A DNA stretch of 64,000 nucleotides from Vitis vinifera (lineage: Eukaryota > Streptophyta > Magnoliopsida > Vitales > Vitaceae), in the NCBI RefSeq assembly GCF_030704535.1, contig NC_081823.1, positions 2,202,501-2,266,500 on the forward strand. The letters run 5' to 3'. This document shows positions 1 to 12,533 of the stretch, in pieces. Numbering within the stretch: position 1 is the stretch's first letter; each line of letters begins with the position of its first letter. Below the pieces are notes generated by a model. The model was not told the DNA's origin and did no database searches. It saw only the letters and a program-made list of their open reading frames with translations. The translations under genes were made by a program, and so were the position numbers.

Positions 1-74
1 ATACGAAAGAGATTTTTCATATAAATAAATGTGAAGATATATCTAGAAATGTTATTATTGGAATGGGAATGTAA

Positions 75-1441
75 GGGCCTGTTTGTTTAGTGTTTTCAAG
101 AACTGTTCTCTGTTCTTGAAAACAAAAAACACCAAAAACTCGTTTGGTTGAGAGAGTGATTTTTGTTTTTGTTGTTTCCCGTGTTCTCAAAATGACACTG
201 TTTAGAGAACAACAAAATCTTGTTTTCCCCGTTTTTTTACTGTTCACAGAACAAAATTAAACAAAAAAAAACAATCTGTTTCCGTGTTTTTTTTTTTCTT
301 CCCGTTTTTATCTCTTCTCCAGCACAGTGGCTCGCCTCTTCTTGATTTTTCCCGTTTCTCAGTTTTGATTCAAGGTTCGTGAAATTTAAATCCAATCGCA
401 CAATAGCAAAGAGACCCCTAAAACGGATCCAAAAAACACAGGGAGCAAAAGAAAATCCATTTTTTTTGTTTTCCTTGGGGTTTTTGCTTGGATTTTCTCG
501 GAAATCAAACGAGGATGAATTTTCTCGGAAATCGAATGGGGGATGGGTTTTCTTGGGAATCAAACGGGGGTTGCAGGGTTTTTGCTTGGATTTTCTCCGA
601 AATCAAACGAGGATGAATTTTCCCGGAAATCGAATGGGGGATGGATTTTCTTGGGAATCAAACAGGGGTTGCAGGGTTTTTGCTTGGATTTTCTCGGAAA
701 TCAAACGAGGATGAATTTTCCCGGAAATCGAATGGGGGATGGATTTTCTTGGGAATCAAACGGGGGTTGCAAAAAAAATAATAATAATAATAACATGATT
801 AGATTAGTACCTGTGAGGATTGAGAGTGGCAGAGGAAAATAGGGCCTTTTACGGATTCTCTCGGCTGGAGGGCAACTTAGAAAAGGGCTTCTTGATGCCC
901 GATGAGAGAAGTGGGTGGCATTTTGAATTTTAGATTTAGTAGAGATAAAAAAAAATTAACATCATGAGAACAATTTTATCTCAACTTAATAAAATATGCT
1001 ATAATTTTTAATAAAGTTAAAGATTAAATAAAAAAATATTAATAAAAATAATTTTATTATGTTTCATTTATTTTTTAAAAAATATAAAAAATATTTTTAT
1101 TTTTAAATTAATAAAATAAATAATTTTTTTTAATTTAAATTAACTATATATCTAAAAATTATTTATAAATTTATAATATAAAATTACTTGAAGAAAATAT
1201 TTTATTAATTAGAAAAGAAAAAAAAATCTTTCAAACATGTTTTTTGTTTTATTTGTTCTAAATTTTTTTTTTTATTAACTCAACCAAACATGTTTTTTTG
1301 TTTTTGAGAACAAAAACTGTTTTTCAAAATTCAATTCCCAAACACAATTTTTAAAAAAAAAACACCAAAAACTGTTCTTAAAAACTGTTCTCAAAAATTG
1401 TTTTCCAGAACAGTTTTCAAAAACAGCAACCAAACAGGCCC
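75..1441. mobile_element. Non-autonomous PIF/Harbinger (Tourist-like) DNA transposon
   Basis: The element begins GGGCCTGTTTG and ends with its inverse CAAACAGGCCC, and is flanked on both sides by TAA (72-74 and 1442-1444), the 3-base target duplication typical of PIF/Harbinger elements. The outer ~170 bases on each side are imperfect inverted repeats rich in GTTTTTGAGAACA-type motifs. The interior (about 1.0 kb) has no transposase: it holds a 98-base tandem array and an AT-rich stretch. Length is 1367 bases, long for a MITE. The family call rests on the end sequence and the TAA duplication; the interior gives no support either way. Confidence 0.75.
481..772 (+). repeat. 98-base tandem repeat, three copies
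   Basis: Three near-identical units start at 481, 579 and 677, each beginning TTTTTGCTTGGATTTTCTC and carrying GGAAATCRAA motifs. Because the unit is not a multiple of three, open frames of about 100 codons appear in it; they have repetitive composition and no family resemblance, so they are not called as genes. The array lies inside the Harbinger-like element. Confidence 0.9.
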
Positions 1442-1444
1442 TAA

Positions 1445-1727
1445 ACTTCACTCCTCTAATTCTCACGTATTTTTATATATGAAACATGAATTTCATATTA
1501 TGTTACCATTTTCGCCCTCTAAATGAGAACTAATTTCTTTCATCTCCTTTTAATTGATGTATGATTTTCTACTCCGAATCTTGTGGTAGACAATTTTATA
1601 AAAAAATTAGAATTATTTGACAATATTATAAAAAAATAGTTTTGGAGAACGGTTGATCATAAAAATAGCTTTTAATTATTTTTTTTAAGAACAAAAAACC
1701 TACTCTTAACTTACCAATATATCTTTA
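1445..1727. other. Spacer with no recognised feature
   Basis: AT-rich sequence between the Harbinger-like element and the truncated end of the c-type UGT pseudogene. No gene, repeat end or RNA gene was seen. The UGT similarity starts abruptly near 1733, so a deletion or insertion junction lies here. Confidence 0.5.
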
Positions 1728-2046
1728 TTAAGCTCCTGTCGGTGGTTTTAGAGCTACTAGGAATGGCAGGCCTGTTAGCTCTAACCCCAGGAGTAGTTCT
1801 TGGAACTGGTCCTTTTCCTGGAAATTTTGGCTTCCAAATGCACAGAATATTACTGAACCAGGCTTGAACCCACCCAGCCACTGAGGCCACCGGTCCTCTA
1901 ATGGCGTGGGTAATACGGGGCCTGTTAGGAACACTGGTTTTCCATACTGACCTCCAATGTAGTCACAGAAGGGCCCTTCAATTTCATGACATGTTCTTCT
2001 AGAGATGGCATCACAGCATTTCATGCCAGTGGTGAGGCGTTGACAC

Positions 2047-5000
2047 CGTAAAGAAAAGAAGAATTCGGAAATGTAGAAAAGCCTCTCTTGATTATCAAGA
2101 GAGGTTATACAATATTTATATTGTATACTTGAATTAGTTACAATCTGATTTTAATCAGATAATAATTTGAACTTAAAAACAAAAAACAAACTTACCAAAC
2201 TGATAAAGATAAAACCTACCAAGTTATCAACTAATACACATTGTGATAAATATAAGTTTGTAAAGTTTTATCTTTATTAGTTTGAGCTTGTCTTGGAGCA
2301 TCTGGAAACGTTGAGTCCCAAGACCCCTCAAGCGAAGATATCTGCAATTTGATAATTAGTAGAGATGTGTCTAACAGTGAGGTTACCTTGGAGGACCTTT
2401 TCACGAACAAAGTGGAAATTAATTTCTACATGCTTCATTCTAGAGTGAATGACCGGATTTGCAGCAAGAAATATAGCTCCCAAATTATCACACCATAAGA
2501 TAGGAGAAGAGTGTTGAATAATACCAATATCTTTAAGCAAGGATTGGATCCATGACAGTCTACAACTGCTAGTGCGATAGCTCTGTACTCCGACTCTGTA
2601 CTTGAATGAGCTATGACTTTTTGCTTGGTTGTCTGCCAAGAAATAAGATTAGGCCCAAGATAAATAGCATAACCACTCATGGAATTTCTATCATCGGGAT
2701 TGCTTGTCCAATCTGCATCAATATAGGCCAAAAGAGGTAAAGAAGATGCACTAGTGAGTCGAAGACCATGATAAATTGTACCATTAAGGTACCGCAATAT
2801 CCGTTTCACCCCTTTCCAGTGTAGGGTAGTTGGGTTGTGCATGAATTGGGAAGCTTTGTTGACTACAAAGGTGATATCCGACCTGGTTAATGTTAAGTAT
2901 TGGAGTGCACCAACAGTGCTACGATAAGTGTGAGGATCGCTCATAGGGTCACCATCATGAATGGAGAGTTGTTTACCAGCAATAATTGGGCTTGGTAGTG
3001 GTTTAGCACCATCCATTTTGGTTCGAACCAACAAGTCATGGATATACTTCGATTGAGTGAGATAGAGCATTACCATGGCGAGAGGCTTCCAGTCCCAAAA
3101 AACTAATGAAGATCTCCCAAATCTTTTAAGGCAAAATTCTTGTTGAGATATGAAATTAAGGACTGCATGAGAGATATGCTATCACCTATGAGAAGGATGT
3201 CATCGACATAAACTAGTAAAATCAGAGTATGCTGATTGTTTCAAAAGAGAAACATGGAGGGATCAACAATGAAAGGTTGAAAACCCCATTTGAGGAGAGT
3301 GTCTTGCAAATGTTGGAACCAAGCCCGAGGAGCCTGTTTGAGACCATATAATGTCTTCTCTAATTTGCAAAAATAATTAGGAAATTGAGAAAGCACAAAA
3401 TCAGATGGTTGAGCTATATATACGTCTTCCACAAGAAGTCCATTCAAGAAGGCATTATGGACATCTAATTGACGGATGGGCCAATTATGGGAGATTGCAA
3501 AGGATAGAACAGTGCAAATAGTGGTTGCTTTGACCATTGTGGGTTGTGGGGGTGGGGGGGGGTTTATCCCATGTGTCCACCCACAAGTACTTCCACTCGT
3601 CTGTCCACGTGGCATCATTTTAGCTGGGCCACGTGTCAGTTCTTCATCACTACGCAGATGACCTCCAAGGCATCCGGAGACATCCTGTCCGGACCATTTG
3701 CGTTGCTGAGTGGCCCACATATCCTTGATAACCTCAAATATTTTCTGATATATGAGACCATGGCTAGCTGACACTAGATTGACTGATGGGATTCTTCTCA
3801 TCCTCACGTCTGTTTCAGTAGATAGGCATGCTTAGTCTCAAGCCGTTAACAAGGTTGAAGGGACAACAAGTTGTGTCATGACGCGCCATTTGACATAGCC
3901 CCCAGCCGCTTGCAGATGTGATGATTGTCCTGTCAGTACTGCGTAATCATCACTACAAGGGCCAACTCAGCACTACGGAGTCTGACTCCACATTTGAACA
4001 TTATAAAAATCCTATTGAAATAGAAGAAGACGAGGACACAGCGAGTCATCTCAACCCACTCTCTCTCTCTCTCTTTAAAGGTTTCCATTCTCCTAACGTC
4101 TAACTTGGGCTTCGGAGGGTGTGTCCGGACAACCCGTCCAGACATCTTTGTGCAGGGAAGCATAAGGCCTAGATTCCGATACCGGAGCGAGAGCTTTCTC
4201 TACCACGCCTAAGGGAGGAATCCATCCTCAGTTGACTAGGTATCAACACATTGGGCTGAACGTTTCAGTGTAATCAACATCTGGAAATTGATGAAAACCT
4301 TTTGTAACTAACCGAGCTTTGAATATGTCCACAATCCCATCCAGATTCTGTTTGAATAGTGCAGATGGGAATTGGTGGGTTTTATGGGTTCTGGTGGGGG
4401 AGGGTTTAGAAGGGCCATGGTACCTACGGTATTGTCGTGGGAGAGAGTGGGGAGTGGTTCTAGTGGAGCACGTGAGCGAGTTAAGGTGGGTTTTGATGGT
4501 TGTGGAGGTACTGGAGCATGTGGATGGAGTTGTGGGGTTTGGTGAATGTGGGAGAGAGAGGATGAGGAAGCTTGTGGCAATAAAGGGAGAAGCACTTGTA
4601 GGAACTGGGATGGCAAGTCTGGTGGCTTGGAAATTGGACTAGAAGGCTTGAAAAAATCAGTGGAGAATGGGAAATCATTTTCATTAAAAATAACATGCAG
4701 TGAAATGAGAATTTTCCCAGAATTGGGGAGACACAAATAACCTTTATGATATGGGTTGTAGCCAAGAAAGATTTGTTTTAAGGAGTGAAATTGGAATCTT
4801 TGTTTGCTAAGAGGATGAGTAAATGGGTAGCATGCACAACCAAATGTGTGAAGAAAGGAGTAGTCAGGTTGATGGTGGAAAATTTTTTCCGAAGGAGTTT
4901 TGTTTTGAAGAATCGGGGTTGGAAGACGATTAATGGTGTAAACAAAGAAGGCAAAGCAAAATCCTAGAATTAGAGAGGTAAAGATGCATGAGCAAGACAA

Positions 5001-7241
5001 GTCATACCCATTTCGCAATATGACGTTGTTTGTGTTCTGCTTTGCCATTTTGTTAATGGGCGTGTGGACAAGAAAACTGGTGGTGTATGCCATGGGATTC
5101 AAGAAATTATCGAAAAGTTGTAGATGAAAATTCTCCACCCTCATCAGTTTGAAGAAATTTTATTTTTGTTTCCAATTGATTTTCAACAAGAAGTTTAAAT
5201 TTGATGAAAGATGATAAGGCTTCAGATTTGTTTTGTAAGGGATATAACCATGTGTAGCGTGAAAAATCATCAGATGTAGTATCGAAAGCCTTTGGTGGAG
5301 ATCATGGGGGATGGTCCCCAAATGTCACTGTGAATAAGCTGAAGTGGTTTGGTTGTTTTCTGAACAACAGGTTTGAAAGGCAGACGTTTGTGTTTGCCAA
5401 AAACTGACAGGAAGCACAAAATGCAATATTTTTATTAAAATTGAAAGGCAAATTACAATATGAAAAAACTTGGGATAAAATCCTAAGGAAAGGATGACCT
5501 AATCGAGCATGCCAAATGTGAGCCTGAGAAGGTGAAGTGGTTAAGGCAATTGACTTATTGAAAGTAGAAAAACAACTTGGTTGTGAGACTGCACTAATTG
5601 AACTGGACTGAACGAACAAGTAGGTTTTGATTGCTCAGCACGAGGGGTCAGAAGTTGCAATTTGTAAAGACCATGATCAAGTAGCCCATGGAGCAAAATC
5701 TTCTTGGAAACTTGATCCTTAACAAGAAAAAAAGTGTGGTAAAATTCAAAAAAAACAATTGTTGTCAGATGTGAATTTGGCAATGCTTAGAAGGTTCTTT
5801 GTAATTTCAAGAACAAAATGTTTTGAAGGGTAAATGTGTGTGGATGTGTTTGAAGTAATGAATTTCCAATGTGTTTTATGTCCAGACCTGTGCCATTGCC
5901 GACTGTTATTTTGTCAGTACCAGTGTATGGATTTTGGGTTGAAAGGTTGTTGATGTCAGGGTGAGCTGATGAGTTGCTCCAGAGTCGACATACCAGGATG
6001 GGTTAGTTATTATCTGAGGTGTGGCAATCATGGCATGCATCTGGTATTGTTAATGGTTATTTGGAGGTTGAAAGTTACGATCAAATCGGTAGTAGCATGA
6101 GATTGCAAGATGGTCGAGTTTTCCACAAACTTGGCATCGTGGACGAGTGCCACGACCCATTTCATTTCTGCTATTGCCACCATGTCCCCTTGCTCTGGCA
6201 CTAAACTGAAAACGGCCTTGCCGACTACCATGATATTTAGGTGCTGATTTTGGCTTCGGAGATGTTGCAGTAGCTAGGTTGGCAGAAGGTTGATTAACAT
6301 CCAATGTGACTTTTGTATTTTGCTGCTTCAAACGGATGTGAAAGCTGGTGAGCAAAGTAGATAATTCAGATAGAGAAATCGATGCTGGTCGGGCAAGGAT
6401 CGATGTCACAAAAGGGTTGCATTCAACTCCCAGTCCGCCTAAGATATGAAGGACAAGTCTTTGTTCATCCACAGGTTCTCCTGCTACTGCCAATTTATCT
6501 GCAATATTTTTCATTTTGAGAAGATAATCATCAATATCAGAAACTCCTTTTTTTTGTATTTTGGAGTTGAAATTGAAGTTGCATGATATTGGATGATGAC
6601 TGGGAGGCCAATAAAGTTTCAAGGGTGGTCCAAACTGCATGAGAGGTTTGACATCCAACCACGTGCCCTAAAATGGCTTCAGAGAGAAAGGCTAGTAACC
6701 AACACAAAAGGAGTTGGTCTTGTTGTTCCCATGCATATAATCAGGATTAATACTATGGGTTGATTCTTCTTGATATTTGGGAGGGCAAGGTAGTGTCCCA
6801 AAGAGAAAACCACCAAGATTATGACCTTTGATGGCAGGTATAATCTGTGATTTCCGGAGAAGATAGTTACTCCGATCAAGTTTGATGTTGATGGGATGGT
6901 TAAAGGTATTGTGAAATAATGAGGGTGTTGTAAGAAAGGAGATTGAAGATGACTCTATAGTAGAAGACATTGGACGTTAGTCAGAGATTGCTCTGATACG
7001 ATGTAAAGAAAAGAAGAATTCTGAAATGTTGAAAAACCTCTATTGATTATCAAGGAGAGGTTATGCAATGTTTATATCATATACTTGAAGTAGTTACAAT
7101 CTGATTTAAATCGGATAATAATTTGAATTTAAATACAGGAAACATAAGACCTACCAACTTATCAACTAATACACATTGTGATAAATATAAGTTTGATAAG
7201 TTTCATCTCTATCACTTTGAGGATATTTATTATCCTTTACA
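2047..7241 (-). mobile_element. Ty1/Copia LTR retrotransposon fossil (Copia 1), broken
   Basis: Minus-strand element with an LTR of about 240-280 bases at each end (right 7002-7241; left 2047 to about 2325) and 5-base target duplications GACAC (2042-2046) and GATAC (7242-7246). Parts in element order: gag with a CQVCGKLDHLAISC zinc knuckle (about 7.0-6.0 kb), an integrase-side region (about 5.6-4.4 kb), reverse transcriptase with RQLDVHNAFLNG and LYGLKQAPRAW (about 4.3-2.8 kb) and RNase H (about 2.6-2.3 kb). It resembles the Ale/Retrofit group. It is heavily broken (many breaks) and carries a nested solo LTR. The LTRs differ by roughly 10% plus indels, which suggests an age of several million years: the oldest of the three Copia elements here. 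Confidence 0.9.
3540..4248 (+). mobile_element. Solo LTR nested in Copia 1
   Basis: A 709-base insertion beginning TGGGTTGTGG and ending GTATCAACA, flanked by CATTG on both sides (3535-3539, 4249-4253). TG...CA ends with a 5-base target duplication and no internal genes mark a solo LTR left by recombination. A TATAAAAA box lies near 4001 and a CT run near 4060. It shares the motif GGAGGGTGTGTCCGGAC followed by a GTCC-AGAC partner with the other solo LTRs in the window, so it likely belongs to the same Gypsy-like group. It inserted after Copia 1 did. Confidence 0.85.
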
Positions 7242-7835
7242 GATACAAGTTGACGCCTTCACCAAATGGGGCAAACAGGAATTGCACCATCCAAGCTTCA
7301 TGGGGCGGAGCACCACCGTTGAGGAGGGGTAACCAGGGGGTGTCACAGCTGTAATTGGCCTGTCTTTGCTAACTTGTTGACCCGGGACAGGGTGGCGGGC
7401 AAAGGCTGCTGCACAAACTGCACTGTAGTATATGGACTTGATGCCTACTTTGGAAGTCAAAGCGGGAGCCAAGTGAAGAAAATCAAAGAGGAAAAGGTCT
7501 GGCTTCAAGGCACGTAGGGCTGCCTCAACTTGGTCAGTGGTGCGGTCCATGGCGGTGGCGAGAAGGTGATGCAAGAAGTTGGGCACATCGGAAGCAGTTT
7601 CAGCGCCGGAAGGGAGGCCATCAACATGGGGGATGGTGAGGGGATGGAAAGTTATGAGAGTGGGATGAAGATTCAGGTGCTGTAGCTGGGATTGAGCCTT
7701 TCTGGGCAAAATGAAGGTGATCTTGTGGCCTCTATCAGCAAGCTCGTTGGAGAGATGGAGGCAAGGAGTCATATGACCAAAAGCAAACCATGGGTACATG
7801 GCTATATGCAATTTTGGGCTCCTGGCCATGGCCAT

Positions 7836-8240
7836 TTTTCTTCTCCTTGGTTGGTTTATGGTTGAAGATTCTGGGTGCAACTTATAGAGAGGTGCTCCTT
7901 TCCCTTCTTGATCAGAAGGGTAGAGATAACTAGATAATCGATCATGGGGTTTTTGATGGGAGTTTTAAAAGCGCTGCTTCACTCAGGGTGTGCAATGTTC
8001 ATACATGTATTATACATGTACCATCATGGGGTTGAAAGAATTGTATTGTTTGGTTCACGGGAAAGAAGGATCTTCCTTCTAATTAGCTCTTCGCTTAGCA
8101 TGTAAGATAATTAATTGAGAATAACTTCTTGTTATTTTTAGCTTTTAATTTGCATAGCAAATAATTATTTTGTGCCCTACAATACTACAGAAATGGAAGA
8201 ATGACAGGTCCCATTCGTGAATTCATCTACTAAAAAGTGT
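7836..8240 (-). promoter_or_regulatory. 5' flank of c-I with TATA-like box
   Basis: This flank matches the upstream region of c-II (18357-18740) almost base for base. A minus-strand TATAAGTT lies at about 7880-7887, some 45 bases before the ATG, as in the sister copy. The flank is cut at 8240 by the Mutator-like element, whose insertion site AAAAAGTGT is intact in block II near 18724. The promoter therefore serves only a dead gene here. Confidence 0.6.
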
Positions 8241-9010
8241 GAGTTTTGGGTCAAAATGGCCCATTTTTTAAACTTAACGTTGAAAACGGGCTCATTTTCA
8301 AACTATTGTTCAAAATAGCCTCTTTGATGCCACATCAGCCCATAAAATCAATATTTTATACCCTTTTTACTTTTCCTTTTCCAGCCATCCTCGTCCTCTG
8401 TTCAAAATAGCCATTTGAAGCCACATTAGCCCATAAAATCAATATTTTATACCCTTTTTACTTTACCTTTTCTCCAACCATCCCCGAGCTCTGTTCTCTC
8501 CCATTCTGCTATCTCTCTGTGCGATTTTTTTTTGTAAACCCTAGCCCCACTAGTGGGCCACTAAAAAAGACGGTGGAGCTACAAAAAAGTTTAAGGTGAG
8601 TCCTAATCTTCTTTTTGGCTTATATAAAGTTTTTGGCACTTTCCAATTTTTTTTCCCATCTCAAAATCTCGGTTTTTAGAATTTTTTTTGTTGGGCTGTG
8701 TTAATTGTGTTTTGTTGCTATGTTTGGTTGGTGAGAATTGGCTACAAGAGGAGTAAATTATTGTTACAAAAAACCGAGACCCTCCCATTGCAGCTGTTGG
8801 GCTTAATTAAAATGAGTTTTTAACAAAACAAGAACAGGAAATGAGATGGTTGTTGTTTAAAAAAATGGAGGTTTTGGGTTTGTTTTTTTTTTTTTTTTTT
8901 TTGTATTTAAGTCCATGTATACACAAACACGTGTATATTAAAATCTGTCATTATTTTTTACTTAAATAAATATAATTTTTTTTTTGTAATAACCTTTTCT
9001 TATTATTTAT

Positions 9011-11608
9011 ATGAAGGCAATTATGACTGATTCCACAGTAGAAGTGCTATGTTATTGGAATGGAACAATTTTGAGGACAGAAACGGATTTGAGATATATT
9101 GGAAATAATGTAGAGATTGAGCCTATAGATGTGCCCATTCATACGACCTTTGTGGAGTTGTTGAAGATGATATATGATATCATTGGTGTTGACAGAGACT
9201 ATCAATTAGTCTTGAAATGTCGTCATCCAACTGAAATGAACAAATTTCAACCATTAGTGGTGAGAAATGATCGGACAGTTGCACGTATGCTACTGGTGCC
9301 ATCGAAATATGGAATGTCTTCAATTCAATTATTCATAGAGCAAACTCCCAACCATTATCATTTGAGTAATGAAATGGGTCATTTGACACGATTATCAACA
9401 GGTGATACTGATGTTGATGACGAAAATGAGAGAGATGAGGAAGATGATAGAGATGATGCAATCGACACAGATGAGATTCATTTACCTAATGATGATGAAA
9501 ATTGTTGTCAAACAGAAAATATTGATTTGGTGATGGTCCAACAAGTTATGGAATGTGAAAGCACAAGATTTGTGAACCTTGAAGTTGGTGATAGGTCTAA
9601 TAATCCTAAGGTTGAGTTTGAGGTTGAAAACACATCACTAGTTGCCTCTCCACATGGTACCCAATTTAATATCTCTAATGACAACCTACAAGAAACATTT
9701 GTACCCGTTTCATACCATATGCCACCTACACCACAATTTTTAAATATGGACGCGGCAATTAATTGTGTTGTAAGTGATTGGACTCCATGGAAAAAGCCAG
9801 CTTTAGGAAATGTTGATGGAGAATTATCAATTGGCCAAATATTTTCGTCAAAATCAGATTTGCAACATGCTGTGAAGATGTTTTCCATAAAGGCGCACCA
9901 AGAGTTTACTGTTTATAGATCAAATGCAAGTGTGTTAGTTCTTCAATGTAAAAAAGCACCAGAGTGCCAATGACGACTAAGGGCAATGACAGTGAAAGAT
10001 ACGGGTATGTTTAGAATCACAAAGTACAAAGTTCCTCATACATGTGTCAATCCATGTATTAATCAAGATCATTCACAGTTGGATTCTAGCTTTGTATCTA
10101 AGTATATTGAAACATTGGTGAAGGCAGAAATGACCATTACAGTTGCTGCAATTCAAGCTGTTGTTGCAGAACAATTTGGTTACCAACTTTCTTATCAAAA
10201 AGCAATGAAGACAAAAAGGAAAGCAATGACTCGATTATTTGGTGATTGGTACAAGTCTTATGCAGAGTTGCCTCGTTTCTTCCTTGCCTTGGAGCAGTCA
10301 AATCCTGGATGCATTATGTATTCCAAAATGGTTCCTGGAAACAATCCGAATGAAGAAATTTTTCAACGTGTTTTTTGGGCATTCGCTCCATCTATTAAAG
10401 GGTTTGCACACTGTCGACCAGTTCTCAGTATTGATGGGACACATTTGTATGGAAAATATAAAGGGACTTTGCTGATTGCTATGGGATGTGATGGTAATAA
10501 CCAATTGTTTCCACTTGCATTTGCCATTACAGAAGGAGAGAATACAGATAGTTGGAGTTGGTTTTTGGCATGTATCCGAGTTGGAGTAACACAAAGGAAA
10601 GGGTTGTGTCTGATTTCTGATCGTCATCTTGGCATTATAGCTGCTCTCAATGAAACATATTCGGGATGGACTCAGCCAGATGCTTGTCATAGATTTTGCA
10701 TGCGTCATTTAGCGAGTAATTTCAACACAAAGTTCAAATATAAGACTTTAAAGGATCTCATGTGTAGGGCTGCTATGGAAAGTAAAGTTAAAAAATTTAT
10801 TTCTCACATGGATACAATTGGCCGGATAAATGCCGAGGCTAGAAATTGGTTGGAGTAAATTCCTCTTGAAAAATGGGCACTCTCATATGATGGTGGGCGG
10901 AGATATGGGATTATGACAACTAATATGTCTGAAGTTTTTAATGGTGTCCTTAAGGGTGCTCGTAACTTACCAATAACAGCTTTAATCCAGTTAACTTTTT
11001 ATCGGGTTAACAGTTACTTCACAGTCAGGCGGGAGCATGGTGCCAGTCGGCTCGCTTCAGGTGAAGAATTCACTCCACATATTGACGCCAAGATAAAGGC
11101 TAAAGTTGTTAAGGCGGGTGCACATGAGGTTCTTTTGTATGATCATGTGGCGGGACGTTTTCATGTTAAAACTAGACACTCTATTGGAAGCAATAATAGG
11201 AAACCTCGCACATATCATGTTACCCTTCAAACGGGGTCTTGCACATGTAACAAAACACTTTTGTTAGGATTCCCATGTTCGCATATTCTTGCTGCTTGTC
11301 ATTGTCCAGCAATTGATTTTCGACAATTTGTACAAGGTTATTACACCACACGTGCTTACCTATCAACATGGGCTCCCTTGTTTTATCCCATATTTGATGA
11401 GTTGGAGTGGCCTCAATATAATGGACCGATAATTGTGCCTTCAGACTCAATGAAACGGCTAACTTCTGGTCGACCAAAATTAAGTCGTTTGCATAATGAG
11501 ATGGATGCAAGGGAAACTAGGACTCCACAAACATGTGGACTTTGCAAGCAATCGGGTCATAATCGGCGTTCTTATCCTAATAGAGAAACCAATGATAGGA
11601 GGAGTTGA
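9011..11608 (+). pseudogene. MuDR-type MULE transposase, two in-frame stops
   Basis: One frame of about 866 codons. The N-terminal part is the acidic MuDR-type region (about residues 1-250), followed by the MULE plant N-terminal domain, a DDE-type core with LSIDGTHLYGKYKG (around residue 473) and LISDRHLGI (around 536), a SWIM zinc finger C-T-C...C-S-H (about 742-760), and a terminal knuckle CGLCKQSGHNRRSYPN in which the expected last Cys is Tyr. Stops TGA at 9971-9973 and TAA at 10856-10858 interrupt it, but the same frame continues on both sides and no frameshift was seen, so it is a recently inactivated copy. Both stops look like single C-to-T or G-to-A changes. It would cut and move MULE ends if intact. 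Confidence 0.9.
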
Positions 11609-12028
11609 TGTACTTCATGAACATCTTATTGTACTGTTTTTTTTTTTTAAATTTACTAGTATTGACCTTAATCGTTTTAAGATATATGTAGAAACTATCT
11701 TATTGAACATCTTATTGACGTTTGTTTGTTTGAAATTATTATTTTTTGTTAATTCATTCTTATTTTGCTTATATCAGGTTACATGAAAAAAAATATTAAT
11801 CTCTATTATTTAGGGGAGATGCTGTTCAAATTTTTAAAATTTTAATAATGAAATTAATGTTGTTAGAAATTGTTGTTTTTTTTCAATTCATTCATATTTT
11901 AATTATATCAGGTTACATTGAAAAATTTTGAATCTTTACTGTTTAGGGGAAATGTTGTTCAATAATATTGAATAATTTGAGACAAAATTATTTTTTTCAA
12001 AAATAATTTTGAACAACCAGCTCACTTT
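11609..12028. other. AT-rich MULE interior
   Basis: Between the transposase stop and the fold-back. A motif like TATCAGGTTACATGAAAAAA, followed by TTTAGGGGARATG, occurs twice (about 11774-11826 and 11906-11954), suggesting a small internal duplication. No coding potential. Confidence 0.5.
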
Positions 12029-12533
12029 TATTTTTTTTCAAAAATCATACAATATTTCTAATATATATATAACTAATGCAAAATACTTACACAAAAGAGA
12101 GCTAGCTCAATTGGTGGCTAGCTCCCTTATGGATCCATCCCCTTCCCTTCAAAACTGAAAACTATTTTAATTTTTTACCCAAACCTACCACCCGGGCAGC
12201 CCGCCCGCCCAGCCGGCCCACGCAAGCCAGTCCGGGCAGCCCGCGCAAGCCCGTTCGGACAGCTCGCGCAAGCCCGTCCGGACGGCTTGCGCAGGTTGTC
12301 GGAACGGGCTTGGTTGCGTGGGCCGGCTGGGCGGGCTGCCCGAACGGGCTTGGCGGGTAGGTTTGGGTAAAAATTAAAATAGTTTTCAGTTTTGAAGGGA
12401 AGGGGATTCGAACCCCTTCCCTTATGGATCCATAAGGGAGCTAGCCACCAATTGAGCTAGCCCTTTTTTATGTAAGTATTTTGCATTAGTTATATATATA
12501 TTAGAAATATTGTATGATTTTTGAAAAAAAATA
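12029..12533. repeat. 0.5-kb GC-centred fold-back inside the MULE
   Basis: Sequence from about 12029 to 12280 is repeated in inverse at about 12290-12533. The arms share AATGCAAAATACTTAC, GAGCTAGC, CTTATGGATCCAT, CCCTTCCCTTCAAAACTG and a GGCAGCCCGCCC-type core. The middle is very GC-rich with GCCCGTCCGGAC-type short repeats, against an AT-rich background. A transcript would form a long hairpin. The right arm carries an extra short segment with a B-box-like sequence that the left arm lacks. Confidence 0.85.
12395..12465 (-). repeat. tRNA-like (SINE-type) promoter segment
   Basis: On the minus strand, TAGCTCAATTGG (12459-12448) fits the RNA polymerase III A box and GGTTCGAATCC (12415-12405) fits the B box. 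The B box sits in a self-complementary arm (AAGGGGTTCGAATCCCCTT), as in a tRNA T-arm. The box spacing is slightly long for a tRNA and no convincing acceptor stem or anticodon arm was found, so a tRNA-derived SINE piece is more likely than a working tRNA gene. Confidence 0.5.

Larger units (their letters stand above)
1728..7835 (-). pseudogene. UGT79-type glycosyltransferase pseudogene c-I, split by a Copia element
   Basis: Family-1 UGT on the minus strand. The start ATG is at 7835 (protein begins [20 protein letters not shown], with the catalytic-type His just after). The N-terminal half runs 7835-7242; the middle resumes at 2046 and ends at about 1733 (...VALKPPTGA). The C-terminal third with the UDP-sugar-binding PSPG box is missing. 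A 5.2-kb Copia element sits inside, flanked by GACAC/GATAC. Independently, the run of five C after the VLR codons is reduced to four (GGGG at 7302-7305 on the plus strand), shifting the frame exactly as in c-II at 16978-18356, so the gene was dead before the duplication. Surrounding sequence matches block II. Identity as UGT is very sure; a working product is excluded. Confidence 0.93.

Noticed and set aside
379-842. Overlapping open frames of about 100 codons in the first kilobase
   Set aside because: They arise from the 98-base tandem repeat and have no family resemblance or start context.
3476-3771. Plus-strand frames with Cys and Pro
   Set aside because: They lie across the edge of the nested solo LTR and shadow the Copia 1 reverse transcriptase region.
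12395-12465. A working tRNA gene
   Set aside because: A and B boxes fit, but no acceptor stem, anticodon arm or T-run terminator could be assembled. A SINE-like piece is more likely.
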